Source: Actinomycetota bacterium (GTDB taxonomy: Bacteria; Actinomycetota; Actinomycetes; Mycobacteriales; Micromonosporaceae). From it: a stretch of DNA of 64,000 bases. This document shows, in pieces, positions 33,097-41,291 of the stretch. The stretch covers positions 91,538 through 155,537 of the forward strand of contig VAWN01000029.1 of assembly GCA_005885555.1 (NCBI GenBank), given 5' to 3'. Below the pieces are notes generated by a model. That model ran no database searches, was not told the origin of the DNA, and saw nothing but the letters and a program-made list of their open reading frames with translations. Each line of letters starts with the position of its first letter. Position 1 is the stretch's first letter. The position numbers were made by a program, and so were the translations under genes.

Positions 33097-34425
33097 ATGG
33101 CGATCCGAACCTACGGCCCGAACGCGGTCGACTGGGAGGAGCGGGTGGACCTCGACCGGCTCCGCGAACAGCGGCTGGCCCGGCTCAAGGAGACCCTCGA
33201 CGCGTCCCCGCTCGGCGCGCTGCTCACCTTCGACTTCGCGAACATCCGGTACATGACCTCGACGCACATCGGTACCTGGGCGATGGACAAGCTGATCCGG
33301 TTCGCCCTGCTGCCGCGCGGCGGCGAACCGGTCGTGTGGGACTTCGGCTCGGCCGCGCGCCACCACCAGCTGTACAACCCGTGGCTGGACGGCGCGGCGC
33401 GGGCGCGTGCCGGCATCTCCACGCTGCGCGGCGCGTTCCACCCCGACGCCCGCATCGCCGACGAGGTGGCCCGCAAGATCGCCGACGAGCTGGCGAGGCA
33501 CGGGCTGCAGCGCGAGCCGGTCGGCGTCGACCTGGTGGAGCTGCCGGTACTGTTCGCCCTCCAGGCCGCCGGACTGACCATTGTGGACGGTCAGCAGGCG
33601 TTCCTCGCGGCGCGGCGCATCAAGACGCCCGACGAGATCGCGCTGCTGGCCCAGGCCTGCGCGATGGTCGACGCCGCGTACGACGAGCTGTACGGCTTCC
33701 TCCGCCCCGGAGTCCGCGAGAACGAGTGCGTGGGCCTGGTCAGCAAGGTGCTCTACGACCTCGGCAGCGAGTACGTCGAAGGGGTCAACGCCATCTCCGG
33801 GGAGCGCTGCGCGCCGCACCCGCACGTGTACTCCGACCGCCTGCTGCGGCCGGGCGACCCGGCGTTCTTCGACATCCTGCACAGCCATCTCGGGTACCGC
33901 ACCTGTTACTACCGCTGCTTCGCGGTGGGCAGCGCGTCCCGGGCGCAGCGCGACGCGTACACCCGCTGCCGCGAGTACATGGACCAGGCCATCGCGCTGG
34001 TCCGTCCGGGTACCACGACGGCGGAGATCGTCTCGGTGTGGCCGCGCGCCGAGGAGTTCGGCTTCCCCGACGAGGAGGCCGCGTTCGCGTTGCAGTACGG
34101 GCACGGCGTGGGCCTGTCCATCTGGGAGAAGCCCATCTTCAGCCGGCTGGTCTCGCTGGCGCACCCGGAGACCCTCGAAGAAGGCATGGTCTTCGCCCTC
34201 GAAACGTACTGGCCGGCCGCTGACGGCTGGTCCGCCGCGCGCATCGAGGAGGAGGTCGTGGTGACCGCGAACGGGTGCGAGGTCATCACCAAGTTCCCGG
34301 CCGAGGAGCTGCTCGTCGCCGGCCGCAAGTACTGGACCGCCGGCGGGCAGCTGAACACGGTACGGGAGGCACAGTCGCACCTGAACACCGGGAAGGCTGA
34401 ACTTGACGAAGGCGGCCCTCGATGA
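33097..34425 (+). CDS. M24-family metallohydrolase (creatinase/prolidase/DddP-like)
   Basis: A 442-residue pita-bread-fold protein. The N-terminal domain (1-170) is creatinase-like and the C-terminal domain carries metal-ligand motifs: FFDILHSHLGYRTC, QYGHGVGLSIWEKP, EEGMVFALETYWP and RIEEEVVVT. The family includes Xaa-Pro peptidases, creatinase and the DMSP lyase DddP, so this may not be a peptidase. It heads an operon whose other enzymes act on small molecules, which favours a creatinase- or DddP-like role. Stop overlaps the next ATG (34422-34425). Substrate unknown. Confidence 0.8.
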   Translation: MAIRTYGPNAVDWEERVDLDRLREQRLARLKETLDASPLGALLTFDFANIRYMTSTHIGTWAMDKLIRFALLPRGGEPVVWDFGSAARHHQLYNPWLDGAARARAGISTLRGAFHPDARIADEVARKIADELARHGLQREPVGVDLVELPVLFALQAAGLTIVDGQQAFLAARRIKTPDEIALLAQACAMVDAAYDELYGFLRPGVRENECVGLVSKVLYDLGSEYVEGVNAISGERCAPHPHVYSDRLLRPGDPAFFDILHSHLGYRTCYYRCFAVGSASRAQRDAYTRCREYMDQAIALVRPGTTTAEIVSVWPRAEEFGFPDEEAAFALQYGHGVGLSIWEKPIFSRLVSLAHPETLEEGMVFALETYWPAADGWSAARIEEEVVVTANGCEVITKFPAEELLVAGRKYWTAGGQLNTVREAQSHLNTGKAELDEGGPR

Positions 34426-35426
34426 CGGCGCCGGCTGACCAGCTGACCGGTGCGGCCACCGAGCTGCTCGGCTGGTACGAGCAGATGGCGGTCATCCGGG
34501 GTACCGAGAAGGCCGCGCAGGACCTGTTCCTCGCCGGCCTGGTCAAGGGAACCACCCACCTGGCCGCCGGGCAGGAGGCGGTCGCGGTGGGCGTGTCGGC
34601 GGCCCTGCGCGCCGACGACTACGTCTTCGCCACGTACCGCGGCCACCACCACGCGATCGCCCGTGGCGCCTCGCCCGAGGCGTGCCTGGCCGAGCTGATG
34701 AGCCGGGCGACCGGGCTGTGCAAGGCCAAGGGCGGCTCGATGCACCTCACCAAGGCCGACGCGGGGATGCTCGGTTCCTACGCGATCGTCGGCTCGCACC
34801 TGCCGATGGCGGTCGGTGCCGCGTGGTCTGCCACGCTGCGCGGCACCGACCAGGTGGCGGTCGCGTTCTTCGGTGACGGTGCGACGAACATCGGCGCCTT
34901 CCACGAGGCGCTCAACCTCGCCGCGGTGTGGCGGCTGCCGGTGGTGTTCGTGTGCGAGAACAACCTCTACATGGAGTACACCCCGATCGCTTCGGTGACC
35001 GCGGTGCCGAACCCGGCCGCGGACCGGGCGCCGGCGTACCGGCTGCCCGCCGAGCTCATCGACGGCAACGACGTCGTGGTGGTACGCGACGCGGCCGCGC
35101 GGGCGGTGGACCGCGCCCGTACCGGCGGCGGCCCGACCGTCGTGGAGGCGCGCACCTACCGGCACTTCGGCCACAGCCGCACCGACCCGGGCACCTACCG
35201 GCCGGCCGAGGAGGTACGCGAGTGGCTGGCCCGCGATCCGCTGGCGGTGGCCCGGGACCGGCTGTCCCGCCTCGGGGTACCCGACGATGTGGTGTCCACT
35301 GTGGACGGACGGGTGGCGGAGCTGGTCGCCGCCGCGGTGTCGGCGGCCAAGGCGGCCCCGCCGGCCGACCCCGCCGAGGCCCTCACCGACGTCTGGGCCG
35401 ACGGTGGTGCGCAATGGCGGACGTGA
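34422..35426 (+). CDS. Thiamine-diphosphate 2-oxoacid/acetoin dehydrogenase E1 alpha
   Basis: A 334-residue E1 alpha subunit (PdhA/AcoA type). The ThDP motif begins GDGATNIGAFHEALNLA and ends VVFVCENN. TYRGHHHAIARGA and GGSMHLTKADAGMLGSYAIV are typical of acetoin or branched-chain/pyruvate dehydrogenase alpha chains. It works with the beta subunit directly downstream. The E2 and E3 genes are absent, so it must borrow those from elsewhere or act as a ThDP lyase/oxidoreductase alone. Confidence 0.87.
   Translation: MTAPADQLTGAATELLGWYEQMAVIRGTEKAAQDLFLAGLVKGTTHLAAGQEAVAVGVSAALRADDYVFATYRGHHHAIARGASPEACLAELMSRATGLCKAKGGSMHLTKADAGMLGSYAIVGSHLPMAVGAAWSATLRGTDQVAVAFFGDGATNIGAFHEALNLAAVWRLPVVFVCENNLYMEYTPIASVTAVPNPAADRAPAYRLPAELIDGNDVVVVRDAAARAVDRARTGGGPTVVEARTYRHFGHSRTDPGTYRPAEEVREWLARDPLAVARDRLSRLGVPDDVVSTVDGRVAELVAAAVSAAKAAPPADPAEALTDVWADGGAQWRT
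35294..35306. repeat. 13-bp palindrome GTCCACTGTGGAC, site 1
   Basis: Exact symmetric word inside the E1 alpha gene, where it encodes Ser-Thr-Val-Asp. One of four exact copies (with A or T in the centre) in this window. Confidence 0.7.
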
Positions 35427-36412
35427 CCGCAACCGGCGGCACCATCACGTATCGCGAAGCGGTCGCCGAGGGGATCGCCCGGGAGATGCGCCGCGACCCG
35501 ACGGTCGTGTGTCTCGGCGAGGACATCGGCGCCGCGGAGGGCGTGTTCAAGACGACCGTCGGGCTGTTCAAGGAGTTCGGCCCGCGGCGGGTCTGGGACA
35601 CGCCCATCTCCGAACAGGCGATCGTCGGCGCCGCGATGGGCGCGGCGATGACCGGCATCCGGCCGGTCGCCGAAATCATGTTCTCCGACTTCCTCGCCTG
35701 CTGCTGGGACTACCTCGCCAACGAGATACCGAAGGTGCGGTACATGACCGGCGGGCAGGTGACGGTACCGCTGGTGGTGCGCACCGCCAACGGCGGCGGC
35801 CTCGGGTTCGGCGCGCAGCACTCGCAGGCCGTGGAGAACTGGGCGCTGGCGGTACCCGGGCTCAAGGTGGTCGCCCCGTCGACGCCCGCCGACGTCATCG
35901 GGCTGATGGCCGCGTCGATCCGCAGCGACGACCCGGTCGTCTTCTTCGAACACAAGGGCCTGTTCGCCAGCAAGGGCCCGGCCGCACCGGAGGGTCACGT
36001 GGTGCCGCTCGGCGCGGCCGCGGTGGTCCGGCCGGGCGCCGACGTCACGCTGGTCGCGCTCGCCTCGACGGTACCGGTGGCACTGCGCGCGGCCGAAACG
36101 GTTGCCGCGGAAGGGATCGACGCGGAGGTCGTCGACCTGCGCTGCCTCGTCCCGCTGGACATGCACACCGTCCTCGACTCGGTCGGGCGCACCTCCCGGC
36201 TCGTCATCGTCGAGGAGAACCCGTACCAGGGCGGCTGGGGCGCCACCGTCGCATCGATCGTGGCCGACGAGGGCTTCGAGTCGCTCGACGCACCGGTCCG
36301 CCGGGTCGCCGCGGCGTGCGTGCCGCTCCCGTTCGCCGACAGTCTCGAACAGGTCGTCCTCCCCACCGCCGACAAGGTGGCCGCCGAGGTACGCCGCCTC
36401 GCCGCCTACTAG
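35414..36412 (+). CDS. 2-oxoacid/acetoin dehydrogenase E1 beta
   Basis: A 332-residue E1 beta subunit. TITYREAVAEGIAREMRRD, VVCLGEDIG, DTPISEQAIVGAAMGAAMTG and the C-terminal domain (DAEVVDLRCLVPLD, VIVEENPYQGGWG) fit transketolase-like beta chains. It overlaps the alpha gene by 13 bp. With alpha it makes the alpha2-beta2 E1 enzyme. Within this operon it probably handles a 2-oxo acid or similar fragment released by the upstream hydrolase; that is inference. Confidence 0.88.
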   Translation: MADVTATGGTITYREAVAEGIAREMRRDPTVVCLGEDIGAAEGVFKTTVGLFKEFGPRRVWDTPISEQAIVGAAMGAAMTGIRPVAEIMFSDFLACCWDYLANEIPKVRYMTGGQVTVPLVVRTANGGGLGFGAQHSQAVENWALAVPGLKVVAPSTPADVIGLMAASIRSDDPVVFFEHKGLFASKGPAAPEGHVVPLGAAAVVRPGADVTLVALASTVPVALRAAETVAAEGIDAEVVDLRCLVPLDMHTVLDSVGRTSRLVIVEENPYQGGWGATVASIVADEGFESLDAPVRRVAAACVPLPFADSLEQVVLPTADKVAAEVRRLAAY

Positions 36413-36433
36413 CACCCCCCGTGAGGATTCGCC

Positions 36434-37783
36434 ATGAGTGACAAGCTCCTGATCCGTGGCGGCACCGTGCTGTCCATGGACCGCGCGATCGGCGACCTGC
36501 CGCGCGCCGACGTCCTGATCGACGGCGACACCATCGCCGCGGTGCAGACCGACATCAGCGCCGACGCGCAGGCCGTCGACGCGACCGGGTTCATCGTGAT
36601 GCCCGGGTTCGTCGACACCCACCGGCACACCTGGGAAGCGGCGATCCGCGGGTCGGCCCCCGACGCCACCCTCGACGACTACTTCGTCGAGATCCTGGAC
36701 ACCTTCGCACCGCTGTACCGGCCGCAGGACGTGTACGCCAGCAACCTCGCCGGTGCGCTGGAGTGCCTCAACGCCGGCATCACCACGCTGGTGGACTGGT
36801 CGCACATCAACAACAGCCCGGAGCACCCGGACGCGGCGATCCGCGCCTTGCAGGAGACCGGGATCCGGGCGCAGTACGCGTACGGCAGCGCGAACACCTC
36901 GCTCGCGGACTACTGGTACGAGAGCAAGATAGCGATCCCGCCGGACGACGTGCGGCGCATCCGCGACACCTACTTCGCCGGTGACGGCGGGCTGCTGACG
37001 ATGGCGCTGGCGACCCGCGGTACCGGCTTCTGCCAGGACGACGTGGTACGCGCGGAGTGGACGCTGGCGCGGGAGCTGGGCATCCCGATCACCGTGCACG
37101 TCGCGATGGGGCGCCTCGCCGGCCGGTTCGCGATGGTCAAGCACCTGAACGACATGAACCTGCTGGGCCCGGACACCACCTACATCCACTGCTGCTACCT
37201 CAGCGACGAGGAGTGGCGGCTGGTCGCCGACACCGGCGGTACCGTGTCGATCGCCGCTCAGGTGGAAACCCAGATGGGGCACGGCTGGCCGCCGGTGGCC
37301 AAGGCGCTGGAGTTCGGGCTGCGGCCGAGCCTGTCGATCGACGTGGTGACCACGGTACCGGGAGACATGTTCACCCAGATCCGGGCCGCCTTCGGTGCCG
37401 ACCGCGCGCGCAACAACGCGATCTGGTGGCAGCGCAACGAACCGGCCGAGGGCAACCTGACCGCCCGGCAGCTGCTGGAGATCGCCACGGTCAACGGGGC
37501 GCACGTGGCCGGCGTCGAGCACCGCACCGGGTCGCTGACGCCGGGCAAGCGGGCCGACGTGATCCTCATCGACGCGCGCCAGCTCAACGTCGCGCCGGTC
37601 ATCGATCCCGTCGCCGCGGTGGCCCTGTGCGCCGATGTATCCAATGTGGACACTGTGGTGGTGGACGGCGTGGTACGCAAGCGCAACGGCCGGCTGCTCG
37701 CCGACGTCGACCGGGCCCGCCGGCTGGTCGAGGAGTCCAGCGGGTACCTCGTCGCCGAGGCGGCCCGCCGGAAGAAGCCATGA
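36434..37783 (+). CDS. Amidohydrolase-superfamily enzyme (ATZ/TRZ, deaminase type)
   Basis: A 449-residue TIM-barrel metal hydrolase. The metal site has His63 and His65 (DTHRHTW), a third His in ITVHVAMG, and an Asp in LSIDVVTTVPGD. The small beta domain is made by residues 1-55 and the C-terminus (LTPGKRADVILID). This is the subgroup of chlorohydrolases and S-adenosylhomocysteine/8-oxoguanine deaminases. It should remove an amino or similar group from a heterocycle or guanidine-like compound. A GTGAGG site precedes the ATG and its TGA overlaps the next ATG. Confidence 0.85.
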   Translation: MSDKLLIRGGTVLSMDRAIGDLPRADVLIDGDTIAAVQTDISADAQAVDATGFIVMPGFVDTHRHTWEAAIRGSAPDATLDDYFVEILDTFAPLYRPQDVYASNLAGALECLNAGITTLVDWSHINNSPEHPDAAIRALQETGIRAQYAYGSANTSLADYWYESKIAIPPDDVRRIRDTYFAGDGGLLTMALATRGTGFCQDDVVRAEWTLARELGIPITVHVAMGRLAGRFAMVKHLNDMNLLGPDTTYIHCCYLSDEEWRLVADTGGTVSIAAQVETQMGHGWPPVAKALEFGLRPSLSIDVVTTVPGDMFTQIRAAFGADRARNNAIWWQRNEPAEGNLTARQLLEIATVNGAHVAGVEHRTGSLTPGKRADVILIDARQLNVAPVIDPVAAVALCADVSNVDTVVVDGVVRKRNGRLLADVDRARRLVEESSGYLVAEAARRKKP

Positions 37784-38661
37784 GCGGACGGCACGTCGTC
37801 AAGCGGGCGGCGGACGCGGACTTCGCGCCCGGTGCGGGCGTCGGCTTCACGCGGTGGGCGATGCTGGACGAGAACACTCCCGCGGTGCACACCGGGTTCG
37901 GGGTCTGCGCCCTCGAACCCGGTGGCGCGGTACCGGCGCACGTGCACTCCTACGAGGAGTCGTTCTTCGTCCTCGACGGGCCGGTGGTGCTGCGTACCGC
38001 GGACGGGCCGCACCTGTTGCGGGCCGGCGACTACGGCGTCCTGCCGGTCGGCGTGGTACACGCGTGGGCGGCGGCCGGCGACGGCACCGCCCGGTGGGCC
38101 GACCTGCTCGCGCCGCAGCCGCGCGCCCGGTTCGCGATGGACACCTACGCGGTACCGCTGCCGCCCGACGACCGCCCGCCGGTACCCGTCGACGTGCGCG
38201 ACCCGCGCAACCGGCGCTTCGGCCACGTCGAACCGTCCAACATGGACGTCGACAAGCAGACCCAGGACATGCTCGCGGTGTCCGCCAGCATGCGTACCGC
38301 GCTGCTGGTCTACAGCGGCATCACGGTCAAGATGATGGTCGACTCCGACCTGGGCGCGACGCTGGCCACCATGTTCATGGTCAGCTACGACCTGGGCGGC
38401 GTCGCCGGCCCGCACGACCACCCGTTCGAGGAGACGTACCTGTTCCTCGACGGCGAGTGCGAGGGCACCTTCGACGGCGAGCGGTACCGGTTGCGCCCGG
38501 GTGACGTCGCGTTCGCCGGGGTCGGTTGCGTGCACGCGTTCCGCAACACCGGTACCGGTCCGCTGCGCTGGCTGGAGACCCAGGCACCGCAGCCACCCGG
38601 CCGCCACTCGTACCGGTTCGTGCGCGACTGGCAGTACCTGGGGGAGCAGAGCCATGGCTGA
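37780..38661 (+). CDS. Bicupin protein
   Basis: A 293-residue protein with two cupin barrels. The first has HVHSYEESFFVLDG and LPVGVVHAW; the second PHDHPFEETYLFLDGE and AGVGCVHAF. Both keep metal-binding His/Glu positions. Bicupins of this size include ureidoglycine aminohydrolase and several dioxygenases/isomerases. Given the amidohydrolase before it, a step on a nitrogen compound is possible, but no specific activity can be read from sequence. ATGA overlap with the amidohydrolase gene. Confidence 0.78.
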   Translation: MSGRHVVKRAADADFAPGAGVGFTRWAMLDENTPAVHTGFGVCALEPGGAVPAHVHSYEESFFVLDGPVVLRTADGPHLLRAGDYGVLPVGVVHAWAAAGDGTARWADLLAPQPRARFAMDTYAVPLPPDDRPPVPVDVRDPRNRRFGHVEPSNMDVDKQTQDMLAVSASMRTALLVYSGITVKMMVDSDLGATLATMFMVSYDLGGVAGPHDHPFEETYLFLDGECEGTFDGERYRLRPGDVAFAGVGCVHAFRNTGTGPLRWLETQAPQPPGRHSYRFVRDWQYLGEQSHG

Positions 38662-39358
38662 CACCGGTTGCGTGGTCGTGGTCGGCGGTACCTCCGGCCT
38701 CGGCCTGGAGATCGCGCGGCACTACGCCGGCCGCGGGCGCGACGTCGTGGTCACCGGCCGCGATCCCGACCACGCCGCGAAGGTGGCGGCGGAGTTGGGT
38801 CCGGTGACCAAAGGCATCGGGTTCGACCTGACCCGCCCGGCCGGCATCGCGGCCGCGCTGGCCGAGATCGGGCCGGTCGACCATCTGGTACTGGCCGCGA
38901 TCGCGCGGGACGAGAACACCGTCGCCGGGTACGACGTCGCCGCCTCGCTGCACCTGGTGACGCTCAAGCTCGTCGGGTACCTGGAGGTGGTGCACGCGTT
39001 GCTCGGCCGGCTGTCCCGCGACGGTTCGATCGTGGTGTTCGGCGGGCTGGCCAAGGACCGGCCGTACCCGGGCTCGGTGACGGTGTCCACCGTGAACGGT
39101 GGCGTGCTTGGGATGATCAACGTGCTCGCCACGGAACTGGCCCCGATCCGGGTCAACGCGATCCATCCCGGCATCGTCGGCGACAGCCCCTACTGGGCGG
39201 CCAAGCCGCCGGTGGTGCTCGACGCGGTCCGCGCCCGTACCCCGACCGGCCGCCTGGTCACCATGGCCGACATCGTCCACGCGGTGGTGTTCCTTCTGGA
39301 GAACCGGTCGGTCAACGCGGCGAACCTGGCCGTGGACGGAGGTACCCTGCTGCGATGA
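38654..39358 (+). CDS. SDR-fold protein lacking the usual catalytic Tyr/Lys
   Basis: A 234-residue Rossmann protein of the short-chain dehydrogenase type. The nucleotide motif VGGTSGLGLEIA is intact and NAIHPGIVGDS is the usual post-catalytic segment. However the YxxxK active site is missing: the aligned segment reads VTVSTVNGGVLGM, and the catalytic Ser position reads VVFGGLA. It may bind NAD(P) without normal SDR chemistry, or use other residues. It overlaps the bicupin gene by 8 bp and the next gene by 4. Confidence 0.78.
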   Translation: MADTGCVVVVGGTSGLGLEIARHYAGRGRDVVVTGRDPDHAAKVAAELGPVTKGIGFDLTRPAGIAAALAEIGPVDHLVLAAIARDENTVAGYDVAASLHLVTLKLVGYLEVVHALLGRLSRDGSIVVFGGLAKDRPYPGSVTVSTVNGGVLGMINVLATELAPIRVNAIHPGIVGDSPYWAAKPPVVLDAVRARTPTGRLVTMADIVHAVVFLLENRSVNAANLAVDGGTLLR

Positions 39359-40209
39359 CGGTCGCGGTCGTGGGTACCGGCCGGATGGGCGCGGCCATGG
39401 TCGGCCGGCTCACCGGTGCCGGCCACCAGGTCGTCGCGTACAACCGCAGCCGGGCGCGCGCCGAGAAGCTGGGCGTGGCGGTCGCGGACACCCCCCGCGA
39501 GGCGGTCGCGGGCGCCGACGCGATCGTCGTGTCGCTCGCCGACGACGCCGCCGTCGGGTCGGTGTACCGCGCCGCCGACGGCCTCGCCGCCGGACTGTCC
39601 GAGGGCGCCGTCGTGCTGGAGACCAGCACCGTGCACCCGGACACCGTGCGCGCGCTCGCCCCGCTGGTGACGCGGCGCGGCGCGACGCTGCTCGACACGC
39701 CCGTGTCCGGCAGCGTGTCGGTCGTCGAGCGGGGCGAGCTGACCGTCATGGCCGGCGGGGACGCGGCGGCGCTGGAGCGGGTACGCCCGGTGCTGGACGC
39801 GTTCGCCGCCCGGGTGTTCCACCTCGGCGCGCTGGGCAACGGCGCGGTGATGAAGCTCGTGGTGAACTCCGTCGTGCACGCGCTCAACCAGGCGCTGTCC
39901 GAGGCGCTGGTCCTCGCCGAGAAGGCCGGCCTGCCCCGGGAAGCCGCCTACGAGGTGCTCGCCGCGAGCGCGGTCGCGGCGCCGTTCGTGCAGTACAAGC
40001 GGGCCGCCTTCGAGCATCCCGACGACACGCCGGTGGCGTTCATGCTCGACCTGGTGGCCAAGGACCTGGCGCTGATCGACGACCTGGCCGGGGGCGTGGG
40101 CGCCCGGATGGACCAGCTCGCCGCCAACCGCGCGGTGGTCGCCGCCGCGATCGAGGCCGGCTACGGTACCCGCGACCTGAGCGCGATCGCCGAGTACCTG
40201 CGCCGCTGA
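39355..40209 (+). CDS. Beta-hydroxyacid dehydrogenase (3-hydroxyisobutyrate/tartronate-semialdehyde reductase type)
   Basis: A 284-residue NAD(P)-dependent enzyme. The N-terminal VAVVGTGRMGAAMVGRL is the cofactor fold. DTPVSGSVSVVERGELTVMAGG is the substrate loop and NGAVMKLVVNSVV holds the catalytic lysine of the GxxxK motif. VAKDLALIDDLA is the C-terminal signature. It would interconvert a 3-hydroxy acid and its semialdehyde as the last step of the operon. Starts by ATGA overlap (39355). Confidence 0.87.
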   Translation: MTVAVVGTGRMGAAMVGRLTGAGHQVVAYNRSRARAEKLGVAVADTPREAVAGADAIVVSLADDAAVGSVYRAADGLAAGLSEGAVVLETSTVHPDTVRALAPLVTRRGATLLDTPVSGSVSVVERGELTVMAGGDAAALERVRPVLDAFAARVFHLGALGNGAVMKLVVNSVVHALNQALSEALVLAEKAGLPREAAYEVLAASAVAAPFVQYKRAAFEHPDDTPVAFMLDLVAKDLALIDDLAGGVGARMDQLAANRAVVAAAIEAGYGTRDLSAIAEYLRR

Positions 40210-40214
40210 CCGCG

Positions 40215-41249
40215 TCACGCGCCGGCGGCGCCGCCGTCCGTAGGTGGCCGGCAGCGGATCGCGGTCACGTCGCCGCGCAGTTCCCCGGCCCCGGCGCCGT
40301 AGGGCACCACGACCGTCGCGCCGGCCGCGACGCCCAGGGTCTCCCCGGCGTAGGTGAGCGAGCCGGCCCCGGTCACCACGATGACGACGCAGAACCCGGG
40401 ATCCAGCACGCTGACCGGGTCGGGGCGCAGCCGCTCGGCGGCGAAGAACTCGTCGGCGGCGGCCGGGAACAGCCGGTCCACGCCCGGCCGGATGCCGCGC
40501 GCCGACCCGCGTTCCCGGGTCAGGTCGGCCAGCCGCGATGGCGACCAGGCGCGTCGGTCCACACAGGACAGTGCGAGGTCCCGGTCCAGTTCCAGGAACG
40601 CGGCGGACTCGGGTACCGGGAAGCCTTCCCGTTCCAGCAGCACCGAGAAGTCGGTCGGCTCCTGCGCCTCGACGAGGAAGATGCCCGGCCCGATCGCGTG
40701 CGGCAGCCCGGCCGGTACCAGGACGGCGTCGCCGGGCCGGACCGGTACCCGGTTGGTCGCGGAAAGCATCGCCGCCACCTGACCGTCGCGCACCCACCCC
40801 GCGAGCTCGTCCGGCGCGACGTCGCGCCGGAAGCCCAGGTGCACCGACGCGTCGGGTACCGCGTCGACGATCACCCACGCCTCGGTCTTGCCGTACGGCG
40901 ACGCGAGGTGCGCGGTGGCGAAGCGCCGGTCGGGGTGCACGTGCAGCGGCAGCCGCTGTCCGGCGTCGAGCAGCTTGACCAGCAGGGCCGGATCGGCGCC
41001 GTACCGCTGCACGTGCGCGGCGCCGAGCCAGGCTTCGGGTTCATCGGCGATGGCGGCGGCCAGGTCCCGCCCGTCCGGCAGCGTGGTCAGCCCGAGGGGT
41101 GCCGAACCGAAGCGGGCGGTGGTCGAGGCGATCCAGTCCTCGGGGTGGTACTCGTCGGCCGGTGCCGGCAGCCCGCGGAAGCGGTGGATCCGGCCGGTAC
41201 CCCGGTAGAACGAGCGCGGCGTGTTGGCCGTGAGCACGACGGGTCGCAT
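40215..41249 (-). CDS. manA: Mannose-6-phosphate isomerase class I-like protein
   Basis: A 344-residue double-cupin sugar-phosphate isomerase. Zinc-site and active-site segments are LPLHVHPDRRF, YGKTEAWVI and PHAIGPGIFLVEAQEPTD. PGDAVLVPAGLPHAIG is conserved in ManA. It would interconvert mannose-6-P and fructose-6-P. Convergent with the catabolic operon, 5 bp apart, so not part of it. The name is by family; it is rather short and could act on another sugar phosphate. Confidence 0.78.
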   Translation of the reverse strand: MRPVVLTANTPRSFYRGTGRIHRFRGLPAPADEYHPEDWIASTTARFGSAPLGLTTLPDGRDLAAAIADEPEAWLGAAHVQRYGADPALLVKLLDAGQRLPLHVHPDRRFATAHLASPYGKTEAWVIVDAVPDASVHLGFRRDVAPDELAGWVRDGQVAAMLSATNRVPVRPGDAVLVPAGLPHAIGPGIFLVEAQEPTDFSVLLEREGFPVPESAAFLELDRDLALSCVDRRAWSPSRLADLTRERGSARGIRPGVDRLFPAAADEFFAAERLRPDPVSVLDPGFCVVIVVTGAGSLTYAGETLGVAAGATVVVPYGAGAGELRGDVTAIRCRPPTDGGAAGA

Positions 41250-41257
41250 GTCTCCAG

Positions 41258-41285
41258 AATGCCCCGGACCTACCGGGTCAGCATT
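41258..41285. terminator. Weak hairpin between the ketosynthase and ManA genes
   Basis: AATGC and GCATT form an outer stem and CCCGG and CCGGG an inner one, with a small bulge. It lies downstream of the ManA start region, so it is more likely a leader stem than a true terminator. Confidence 0.25.
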
Positions 41286-41291
41286 AGCTCG

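Noticed and set aside
33097-34425. Naming the M24 gene as dddP or creatinase
   Set aside because: The metal-site motifs are shared by several M24 activities and no specific substrate residues could be checked.
36434-38661. Reading the amidohydrolase and bicupin as an allantoin degradation pair
   Set aside because: The amidohydrolase belongs to the ATZ/TRZ deaminase type rather than allantoinase, and allantoate amidohydrolase is missing.
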